Below are positions 6,401-11,902 of a stretch of DNA of 11,902 nt, piece by piece. The position numbers and the translations under genes are program-made. This DNA comes from Gammaproteobacteria bacterium. Its GTDB lineage: Bacteria > Pseudomonadota > Gammaproteobacteria > Woeseiales > Woeseiaceae. How positions within the stretch are numbered: the stretch's first letter is position 1; every line of letters begins with the position of its first letter. The notes under the pieces are model-generated. The model did no database searches. It saw only the letters and a list, made by a program, of their open reading frames with translations, and was not told the DNA's origin. Location: positions 1 to 11,902 of the forward strand of contig NYWX01000007.1 of assembly GCA_002685275.1 (NCBI GenBank), given 5' to 3'.

Positions 6401-8473
6401 TTAGAGCTTCATTTCTATTGTCACACCAAACTGTTGCGGGTCACCAAAACGAGTATACAAGGTATCTGGAAAATTGGGTGGTTCGTTTCCGAAGAAAAAG
6501 CCACGTACTGCATATTCTTTATTAAATAAATTACGGCCCCAAAGTGATATTAGCCAATTATTCTTTTCGTACCCAACCCGTGCGTTCATAAGCCCAAAAG
6601 ATTGAGATCTTTGATCGTGACTTGTTGAAAAATAAAATTCATCTTTAGCAGTTACATCAAGCCTTGCAAACATTCCATTCTCAGGGCGATATACTATTCC
6701 ACCAGCCAAGGTATATGCAGGAGCATGTGCTTGCTGACGATTCAAAATTGAATCAATACCAAGATTAAATGGAACCTTCTTGAATTTTCCATCAAGCAAA
6801 CCAATGTTTAAATATAATTGCCAGTCTTGGTGTGGCTTCCAATTTAACTCTGCCTCTAAACCAAATGTTTCTGACTTATCAATATTTAATGCTGCAAACC
6901 CAAATGTTGTTGGATCTCCTGGAGTTAATTGAAAAGAGGTTCTCACCTGCTGATCAACTCGCCATTGATAAAAAACTGATGTATTTAAAAATAGTGATTG
7001 ATTAAGTAAAGAGGCTTTAGTACCAATTTCTGTCATCCAAAGAGCTTCATCACTATAATATCTAAGATTTTCTGGTAAAACGCCAAGATTGAATCCGCTT
7101 GCTTTGTATCCTTTAGATAAACCAGCAAATACACTAATTAAATCATTTAAATTATGGACTATGCCTATTTCACCACCCCATAGAGTCTCAGACGGATCTG
7201 CTTGCAGGGTTTCAGAATCAATATATTTAGTTGAGCGCCTTTCAAATCTTAAGCCAGTTGAAATATGTGTATCGCCTTTTATTTCAATATTATATTGACT
7301 AAATAAAGATAAATTAGTTGCTTTATAGTCACTATTAAAAGTGTAATTTAGAGTGTCAGTATAATCATAAATGGGATCATAATAATCTCCCAAATTCAAC
7401 GTTGAAAGTCCATCATTTAAATTGAGTACATACAAACCAAACAACCAATTTTCTGCCTCATAACGAAACTCTTGGCTCAAAGTATGCCGCTTACGATCAT
7501 TTAAAGTTTCATAGTCATAAGTAAAAGGACTCCAACTGTCTTCATTACCCCAATCTGCGTCAAAACTAAATTTAATATCAGAAATGGCAATGGATGTAAT
7601 TGATGTTAGAGATCCATTGCCAAATTCACTCCAATTTAAGCGCAATGATGCTCCTTTACTCTCTTGAGCATCTTTACCGGGCTTATCAGATAAAGTTATA
7701 TAACTATTATCAACAGAAAAAGCATCATAGCCGTTATCAATATTGGCATACATCAAAGAAACATTAGCTTCAAAACTATCGTTATCAAGATATCTTAATC
7801 GAGCACGAATTGTGGATTCATCTCGACCATTTGTTTTGTTTGAATTAAGGTAAGCGTTCCTTCTGAATCCATCACTCTGATGCTTATGAGCACTAACCCT
7901 AAACGTCGTAGAAGCATTCTTATCAAGTCGGCCGCCAAGTGCTGCTCCTAACGAAAATGAGCTATCTCCAGCAACTCCAATCTGCACTTTTCCTTTTCGC
8001 TCCAGCGATGGTTCAGTTGAGCGCATATAAATTAGACCACCAAGTGCATTTGCGCCATAACGACTGCCTTGTGGTCCTCGTAATACCTCAATCGACTGTA
8101 TGTCAAATAATGTAGCAATAGTGCCAATTCCACTAAAATCAATATCATCAACAAGAAAGCCAATCGATGGATTCGGCGCGCCTTCATATTGAGATCTCTC
8201 TCCTACACCTCTTATCTGAAAATATCGTGCTCGATTTCCATCGCCAGACCAATTCAAATTCGGTACAACATTAATAAGCTCTTCAAAATGCTGAACAGCT
8301 GCTTCATTAATAAATTTAGAATCCATAATCGTCACACTTGATGGGATTTCTGCAATAGGGCGTTCACGAAAATCTGCCTTAACAATAATCTCATCAATTT
8401 CTATGTTTTCAGCGAAAGATTGTGGGCAAGTAAGAAGCATGGCAATGAGCCATAAATAATTTTTTGATTCCAT
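6401..8473 (-). CDS. TonB-dependent outer-membrane receptor, probable thiamine/thiamine-precursor uptake
   Basis: Outer-membrane 22-strand barrel receptor, 690 aa, energised by TonB-ExbBD. A signal peptide covers about residues 1-21 (cleavage near SFA/EN). A TonB-box-like IDEIIVKA follows at 26-33, then the plug domain (about 40-155) with IEVLRGPQGSRYGANALGG, a classic plug motif. The rest is rich in alternating aromatic strands and includes SVFAGLSKGYKASGFN and the late NLFNKEYAVRGF motif. The last residue is Leu, not the usual Phe. The gene is preceded by a TPP riboswitch, and a PnuT-like permease and kinase gene follow in the same direction, which is the basis for assigning a thiamine-related ligand. 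By sequence alone it looks like the large siderophore/vitamin receptor group, and ligand identity is inference. The ATG at 8473 has a strong site (AGGAAGGA, 8487-8480). Confidence 0.88.
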   Translation of the reverse strand: MESKNYLWLIAMLLTCPQSFAENIEIDEIIVKADFRERPIAEIPSSVTIMDSKFINEAAVQHFEELINVVPNLNWSGDGNRARYFQIRGVGERSQYEGAPNPSIGFLVDDIDFSGIGTIATLFDIQSIEVLRGPQGSRYGANALGGLIYMRSTEPSLERKGKVQIGVAGDSSFSLGAALGGRLDKNASTTFRVSAHKHQSDGFRRNAYLNSNKTNGRDESTIRARLRYLDNDSFEANVSLMYANIDNGYDAFSVDNSYITLSDKPGKDAQESKGASLRLNWSEFGNGSLTSITSIAISDIKFSFDADWGNEDSWSPFTYDYETLNDRKRHTLSQEFRYEAENWLFGLYVLNLNDGLSTLNLGDYYDPIYDYTDTLNYTFNSDYKATNLSLFSQYNIEIKGDTHISTGLRFERRSTKYIDSETLQADPSETLWGGEIGIVHNLNDLISVFAGLSKGYKASGFNLGVLPENLRYYSDEALWMTEIGTKASLLNQSLFLNTSVFYQWRVDQQVRTSFQLTPGDPTTFGFAALNIDKSETFGLEAELNWKPHQDWQLYLNIGLLDGKFKKVPFNLGIDSILNRQQAHAPAYTLAGGIVYRPENGMFARLDVTAKDEFYFSTSHDQRSQSFGLMNARVGYEKNNWLISLWGRNLFNKEYAVRGFFFGNEPPNFPDTLYTRFGDPQQFGVTIEMKL

Positions 8474-8474
8474 G

Positions 8475-8564
8475 TTAATTCCTTCCTACGCCGGTATTAA
8501 CCGGGTCAGGTTCTGAGGGTTCTCAATTAAGAGTCTCAGGCCTTGGGGCCACCCCTGTAATTAA
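8475..8564 (-). promoter_or_regulatory. TPP (thiamine pyrophosphate) riboswitch, THI-box
   Basis: Read on the minus strand this matches the THI-box consensus in order: GGGGTGG (8555-8549), CTGAGA (8539-8534), ACCC then GAACCTGA (ending 8506), the CCGG-TTAATA-CCGG hairpin (8504-8491) and GCGTAGG (8491-8485). The closing P1 helix can form from TTAATT (8564-8559) and AATTAA (8480-8475), six pairs, plus an inner C8557-G8482 pair across one A-G mismatch. The 3' arm of P1 ends one base before the receptor ATG and overlaps the end of the Shine-Dalgarno AGGAAGGA (8487-8480). There is no hairpin plus T-run between aptamer and gene, so control is probably translational: TPP binding stabilises P1 and hides the initiation region. 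Pairings are seen; mechanism is inferred. Confidence 0.95.
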
Positions 8565-8571
8565 AAAAAAT

Positions 8572-8688
8572 TTATTTTAGTCGGGCAATCAGGGCTGATG
8601 TATCCCAACGATTACCACCCAGACTTTGTACCTCTTTATAAAATTTATCAACTATTTGAGTTAATTCAAGGTTAGCACCATTTTTTTT
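8572..8688 (-). other. Displaced -1-frame C-terminus of the 3-hydroxyisobutyrate dehydrogenase-like gene
   Basis: From the A8 run (8688-8681) the -1 frame reads on as NGANLELTQIVDKFYKEV..., then GGNRWDTSALIARLK, and stops with TAA at 8574-8572. This is the ending expected for the family: a helix followed by an acidic or aromatic stretch and a D-x-S-ALI-RLE-type terminus. The main frame instead ends after VLTLN at 8661. Inserting one A into the run, or one -1 slip, joins the two into a protein of about 285 aa, close to the normal 290 or so. The stop codon lies 7 nt before the riboswitch P1 helix. Confidence 0.85.
8635..8664 (-). promoter_or_regulatory. Candidate promoter for the riboswitch-led operon
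   Basis: TTAACT (8664-8659) and TATAAA (8640-8635) on the minus strand are 18 bases apart, inside the displaced dehydrogenase C-terminus. Transcription would start near 8628, about 64 nt before the riboswitch. The boxes are imperfect in AT-rich DNA, and read-through from the hydratase/dehydrogenase genes is an alternative. Confidence 0.3.
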
Positions 8689-9428
8689 GCTTCTTCAATT
8701 GCAATTGATAAATCTTTTCGCATCAAATCAACAGCGAAGCCAAAATCAAATTCATTTTTAGTCATTGTCTCCCAGCGATTTGTCATTTGCCATGATCCAG
8801 CAGCCCCTCCAGAAATTGCCTTAGCTACAACAGCACGATTTAATCCTGCTTTCTCGGCAAAATGTAATCCTTCGGCTAATCCCTGAACTACTCCAGTTAA
8901 ACAGATTTGATTAACCATCTTTGCTAGCTGCCCTGAACCTACTGGACCAATATGCGTGATGACTTTTGAATAAGCTTTCATGATAGGTGCAACTCGATTA
9001 AATGTTGCAACATCTCCACCCACCATAACGGAAAGCTCACCATTTTCTGCGCCTGCCTGGCCTCCAGAGACTGGGGCATCAAGAAAATCTACATTCTTAG
9101 ATATCGCAGTATTTGACACTTCACGGGCTATAGTCGCAGAGGCTGTGGTGTGATCAACAATAACAGAATTCTTCTTAATTTTACTAATAACGCCATTACT
9201 ACCAAATAAAATTTCACGAACATCATCATCATTACCAACGCAAGAAAATACAATTTCAGCATTTTCAGCTGCAGCAGCAGGTGTTAAAACAAAGCGTCCT
9301 TCATTTTTTTTACACCAATCTTCAGCTTTAGATGTGGTTCTGTTGAATACTGTTACATCATGATTTTTTGCTAGGTAACTTGCCATTGGGTACCCCATTA
9401 CTCCAAGCCCTATAAATGCCAATTTCAT
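8661..9428 (-). CDS. mmsB: 3-hydroxyisobutyrate dehydrogenase-like NAD(P)-dependent oxidoreductase, C-terminus out of frame
   Basis: Beta-hydroxyacid dehydrogenase family, oxidising 3-hydroxyisobutyrate (valine degradation) or a related hydroxy acid such as tartronate semialdehyde. Numbering from the ATG at 9428: Rossmann GLGVMG at 7-12, substrate-binding DAPVSGGQAGAENG at 117-130, and catalytic Lys170 in GQLAKMVNQ. That start follows a GGGGGAA site by a normal distance; an upstream in-frame TTG (9443) would add only MGEVD and would lie over that site. The frame ends at 255 aa, about 30 residues short, because it leaves the family sequence at an eight-A run (8688-8681) containing an in-frame A AAA AAA heptamer; the missing end is present in the -1 frame. 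The gene has a second, intact A8 run at 9311-9304. It follows the MaoC-type hydratase gene by about 50 bp, probably in one transcript. Choice among family substrates is uncertain. Confidence 0.85.
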   Translation of the reverse strand: MKLAFIGLGVMGYPMASYLAKNHDVTVFNRTTSKAEDWCKKNEGRFVLTPAAAAENAEIVFSCVGNDDDVREILFGSNGVISKIKKNSVIVDHTTASATIAREVSNTAISKNVDFLDAPVSGGQAGAENGELSVMVGGDVATFNRVAPIMKAYSKVITHIGPVGSGQLAKMVNQICLTGVVQGLAEGLHFAEKAGLNRAVVAKAISGGAAGSWQMTNRWETMTKNEFDFGFAVDLMRKDLSIAIEEAKKMVLTLN

Positions 9429-9481
9429 ATCAACTTCCCCCAACAGATTTTTTATATAAAAAAATTAATATGTAAAGTAAT

Positions 9482-10339
9482 TTAGGATGCAAGAATACAT
9501 CTGCCATTACGAAGAACTACTGTATTGCGCTCTTTGACACTACAACGAAATGATATGATATTTCCATCTTGCCAAATTTCAGTTGTAATAATGTCCCCTG
9601 GCACCACTGGCGATGTAAATCGAGCGTCGAAACACTTAATTAATTTGTAATCATAATCACATATTGTTTTCAAAATTGCGCGGCATGCAACCCCATAACT
9701 ACACATGCCATGTAAAATCGGTTTATCAAACCCTGCTTGGTTAGCTTTTGATGGGTCTGCATGTAAAGGGTTTCGATCGCCAGTTAATCGAAATAATAAA
9801 GCCTGATCTTCACGCGTTGATAAGTCACAAGTAAAATCTGGATCACGTTTTGGAGCGCGATGTGGTCTTGGTCCTTTTCCATTTGGCCCACCAAAACCGC
9901 CATCACCCCTAGCAATAACAGTACAACCAAGTGTAAAAAGTAGAGTGTTATCAGTCGCAATTCTACCTTCTGCTTCGAACAGGAACAGCGCACCCTTTCT
10001 CGGTCCCCAATCAAATACATCGGAAACTTTCTTATTAATCAAAAGATCAGCCTTTTTTGGCAGTGGTTTATGCAATTGCATGCGTTGCTCTGAGTGTAAT
10101 ACCTGACTAAAATCCCACCCAAGACCTGGAGGGAACATATCAGGCACTAAGACGGTAGCAAATGTTGGTACAATCTTAAATATTTCTCCCTGCTCATAAA
10201 CGTATGGTAATTCTTTTAAATCAACAGGATTTACACCCATTCCTACGCTCAATGCATAAAGAATAGCCTTAGAATCATCATAACTTAGTGGCAGGTCCAC
10301 ATCTTCAGTTGCCATGAGTTTGTCGTAATCAAGTGGCAT
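9482..10339 (-). CDS. MaoC-type enoyl-CoA hydratase (hydratase 2, double hot-dog)
   Basis: Likely hydrates a trans-2-enoyl-CoA to the (R)-3-hydroxyacyl-CoA, or works in reverse as a dehydratase, in fatty-acid or side-chain degradation; cytosolic. The 285-aa protein has the two-domain layout of bacterial homologues of the peroxisomal MFE-2 hydratase: an N-terminal hot-dog half (about 1-145), a Gly/Pro-rich linker (146-165) and a C-terminal half carrying the hydratase 2 motif LTGDRNPLHAD at 185-195. D188 and H193 are the catalytic pair, and the following KPILHGMCSYG (206-216) is also conserved. The opening MPLDYDKLMA is typical of this group. The start at 10339 has only a weak GGA site. A TATAAT box on the minus strand (10365-10360) lies close upstream. 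It is followed by the dehydrogenase gene in the same direction. Substrate chain type is not readable. Confidence 0.9.
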   Translation of the reverse strand: MPLDYDKLMATEDVDLPLSYDDSKAILYALSVGMGVNPVDLKELPYVYEQGEIFKIVPTFATVLVPDMFPPGLGWDFSQVLHSEQRMQLHKPLPKKADLLINKKVSDVFDWGPRKGALFLFEAEGRIATDNTLLFTLGCTVIARGDGGFGGPNGKGPRPHRAPKRDPDFTCDLSTREDQALLFRLTGDRNPLHADPSKANQAGFDKPILHGMCSYGVACRAILKTICDYDYKLIKCFDARFTSPVVPGDIITTEIWQDGNIISFRCSVKERNTVVLRNGRCILAS

Positions 10340-10359
10340 AATTTTTCCAAAAAAATATC

Positions 10360-10365
10360 ATTATA
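10360..10365 (-). promoter_or_regulatory. Candidate -10 box of the hydratase/dehydrogenase operon
   Basis: A perfect TATAAT on the minus strand lies 21 bases upstream of the hydratase ATG. The expected -35 position holds only TTCTTA (10388-10383, 17-base spacer), a poor match, so strength is uncertain. It would give a very short leader of about 15 nt. Confidence 0.4.
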
Positions 10366-10429
10366 ATTGTAACGGACTTAAGTAAGAAATTACCCCCAAA
10401 TAAAAAAAATAATCAAAAATTGTAGTATT

Positions 10430-10449
10430 TTAACTCTTTTTTGAGTTAA
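10430..10449. promoter_or_regulatory. 20-bp inverted repeat overlapping a promoter -35, possible operator
   Basis: TTAACTC (10430-10436) and GAGTTAA (10443-10449) are perfect 7-base inverted repeats around TTTTTT, in the 189-bp divergent gap between the hydratase gene and the SYLF gene. The right arm overlaps TTGAGT, the -35 of the best rightward promoter. The spacing of the arms suits a dimeric repressor, or the RNA could form a short hairpin. No regulator gene is in this window. Confidence 0.4.
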
Positions 10450-10468
10450 TTAACGTACATTTTATAGT
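10441..10468 (+). promoter_or_regulatory. Probable sigma70 promoter of the SYLF/MscS genes
   Basis: TTGAGT (10441-10446) and TATAGT (10463-10468) are 16 bases apart; four and five of six positions match consensus respectively. Transcription would start near 10475, about 54 nt before the preferred ATG at 10529. This supports 10529 over 10481 as the start, since the latter would leave almost no leader. Confidence 0.45.
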
Positions 10469-10528
10469 GCTAGAAACGCTATGCTGGCGTATTATTGGGA
10501 ATTGGTTAAAAAAAATAACGAAATCATT

Positions 10529-11308
10529 ATGAAAAATAAAATTATTTTTACAGTGTTAGTGTTTTTTACACTTCTAATTAACAGCAATCTACAAGCTGCA
10601 AGTCCGGAAGAAAAACGTATTGGGGATGCTGCTGATATTCTTGATCAATTGCTTAGAATTCCAGAAAAAGCAGCAACGCAAAATCTTCTCTCCCGTGCTT
10701 ATGCAGTTGCAGTTATTCCGGATGTTGTTAAAGCTGCTTTTGGAATTGGCGCAAGACGAGGAAAAGGAATAATTGTTATTCGTCAAAATGACAACTCTTG
10801 GAGTAATCCTGCATTTATTACTCTTACAGGTGGAAGTATTGGTTGGCAAGTAGGTGCTCAGTCTACTGATATCATTTTAGTCTTTAAAACTCGTAAAGGC
10901 GTTGAAGGTATTGAAAATGGAAGCATCACTTTAGGTGCAGATGCCTCTATAGCTGCTGGACCAATAGGACGACATACTGGAGCCCTAACAGACATTGAGT
11001 TTAAATCTGAAGTTTTTTCTTACTCCAGGAGTCGTGGACTTTTTGCTGGAGTTTCCCTTGAAGGAAGTAATGTAACAATGGACAGAAAAGCTAATGTGGC
11101 ATTCTATAATTCGCCAGATATGACTCCAGAGCGAATCTTTGTGAGCTCACCTAATATCGTTCCAAATATTGCAAATACATTTGTTCAAATTCTCTCAGCA
11201 CAGACAAGTCAACTACCTACTCAACCAGGTATGAATGTCGAGAGTACAAATCTTGAAACTAATGAAAATCAAGATGTACAAATATTTGGGATACCTAATA
11301 ATAATTAA
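10529..11308 (+). CDS. Secreted SYLF/YSC84-domain lipid-binding protein
   Basis: Exported protein of 259 aa with a SYLF (YSC84-like) domain, a fold known to bind phosphoinositides in eukaryotes; bacterial members are periplasmic or envelope proteins of unclear role. From the ATG at 10529 there is a clear signal peptide (Lys-rich start, hydrophobic core about 5-18, cleavage near LQAA at 21-24). The frame is also open to an ATG at 10481, but that adds 16 residues in front of the signal peptide. Domain hallmarks: AYAVAVIPDVVKAAFGIGARRGKG, TGGSIGWQVGAQSTDIILVF, and SYSRSRGLFAGVSLEGS in the second half, followed by an Ala-to-Tyr AFYN region. The last ~40 residues are Gln/Asn/Thr-rich and probably disordered. 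The mechanosensitive channel gene starts 24 bp downstream, so the two are probably co-transcribed as envelope functions. Confidence 0.88.
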   Translation: MKNKIIFTVLVFFTLLINSNLQAASPEEKRIGDAADILDQLLRIPEKAATQNLLSRAYAVAVIPDVVKAAFGIGARRGKGIIVIRQNDNSWSNPAFITLTGGSIGWQVGAQSTDIILVFKTRKGVEGIENGSITLGADASIAAGPIGRHTGALTDIEFKSEVFSYSRSRGLFAGVSLEGSNVTMDRKANVAFYNSPDMTPERIFVSSPNIVPNIANTFVQILSAQTSQLPTQPGMNVESTNLETNENQDVQIFGIPNNN

Positions 11309-11332
11309 ATAAAATATACCCTGATAATAAAT

Positions 11333-11902
11333 ATGACTTTTAATGAGCTAATCAGCCAAATCCAACAATTAGCTGAAATTATTGGGCCTAACCGATATCT
11401 TCAAGCAATAATTATAGCTATAACTTTTATATTTATTGGGAAAATTGCAGACTGGATTATTTCAAACATTATCGGAAGGTTTGCGCGCCGCTCATTAAGC
11501 GATTTTGACGACCAACTTATAAGTATTATTCATAGACCAATCTTTTTATCGTTTATCTTTTTGGGTCTTACCCTTGGTACTCACAAACTTAATTTACCCA
11601 TTCTCACAACTTTTATTACAGTAGGCGTTCTAAAAACATTAACGATTTTTGTATGGTATGGCACCCTCTTGGGCTTTACTGATCTAGTCGTTAATTTTTT
11701 TTCAAAAACTTCAAATCAAAAGATTGTTCAAACAGGAATGCTATCGCTCCTGCATAATGCAATAAAGATCGTCATTGCTGCTCTAGCAATTTATTTTTTC
11801 TTTCTTGCTTGGAATATCAATGTCACCGCCTGGCTAGCATCAGCTGGAATTGTTGGTTTAGCTCTAAGTTTTGCTGCAAAAGACACATTATCAAATTTGT
11901 TT
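11333..11902 (+). CDS. MscS-family mechanosensitive ion channel (N-terminal part, cut by window edge)
   Basis: Inner-membrane channel that opens under membrane tension and releases solutes during osmotic downshock. The frame from the ATG at 11333 is open for 190 codons to the window end. Several hydrophobic segments (about 24-45, 69-84, 92-118, 142-162) precede TAWLASAGIVGLALSFAAKD (165-184) and then TLSNLF, which matches the Gly/Ala-rich pore helix of MscS (AAGLAVGLALQGSLSNL in E. coli). In E. coli MscS that helix lies near residues 96-127, so this protein has extra N-terminal helices, as in the larger MscS-like channels (YnaI/YbdG type). The beta and C-terminal vestibule domains are off the window. 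The gene follows the SYLF gene by 24 bp and has no strong Shine-Dalgarno. Confidence 0.9.
   Translation, partial: MTFNELISQIQQLAEIIGPNRYLQAIIIAITFIFIGKIADWIISNIIGRFARRSLSDFDDQLISIIHRPIFLSFIFLGLTLGTHKLNLPILTTFITVGVLKTLTIFVWYGTLLGFTDLVVNFFSKTSNQKIVQTGMLSLLHNAIKIVIAALAIYFFFLAWNINVTAWLASAGIVGLALSFAAKDTLSNLF

Noticed and set aside
8563..8570. T8 run on the minus strand as an intrinsic terminator of the dehydrogenase gene
   Set aside because: No GC stem precedes it; part of it belongs to the riboswitch P1 arm.
9304..9311. Second A8 run in the dehydrogenase gene as another frameshift
   Set aside because: The family sequence continues in the same frame on both sides (CKKNEGRFVLTP), so the frame is intact here.

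Overview
The window is AT-rich chromosomal DNA of a Gram-negative bacterium, most likely a gammaproteobacterium. The rplU/ispB divergent pair at the left end is the same neighbourhood as in E. coli. A TonB-dependent receptor shows there is an outer membrane, and the low GC, short intergenic gaps and TonB-dependent vitamin uptake would suit a streamlined aquatic lineage. That last point is inference; there is no rRNA or other taxonomic marker here.

Layout: (1) 1-491, minus: rplU (ribosomal protein L21), running off the left edge, with an unusual Lys/Ala/Thr repeat tail encoded by 15-bp tandem repeats. (2) 754-1755, plus: ispB, quinone side-chain synthesis. (3) 1937-3970, minus: a two-subunit Na+/organic-acid symporter (DUF4212 small subunit, then an SSS-family large subunit). 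(4) 4203-4994, plus: a glyoxalase II-type metallo-hydrolase whose 3' end overlaps the convergent kinase gene by 17 bp. (5) 4978-8564, minus: a TPP riboswitch followed by a TonB-dependent receptor, a PnuC/PnuT-type inner-membrane transporter and an APH/choline-kinase-fold kinase. (6) 8572-10339, minus: a MaoC-type hydratase and a 3-hydroxyisobutyrate dehydrogenase-like gene whose last ~37 codons are out of frame after an A8 run. (7) 10529-11902, plus: a secreted SYLF/YSC84 lipid-binding protein and the start of a MscS-type mechanosensitive channel, cut by the right edge.

The best-supported functional unit is region 5. The riboswitch lies directly before the receptor gene, and its P1 stem would cover the Shine-Dalgarno/start region. 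The order receptor, permease, kinase reads as a thiamine (or thiamine-precursor) route: outer-membrane capture, inner-membrane passage, then trapping by phosphorylation, all repressed when TPP is plentiful. The kinase is the least characterised member.

The most notable anomaly is the dehydrogenase. The main frame ends early (255 aa), but the -1 frame beyond an in-frame A AAA AAA heptamer encodes the expected family C-terminus and stops 7 nt before the riboswitch. This is a homopolymer sequencing error, a real frameshift mutation, or functional slippage. I found no CRISPR, tRNA, rRNA, insertion sequence, phage gene or defence system, and no gene-free stretch longer than 300 bases.
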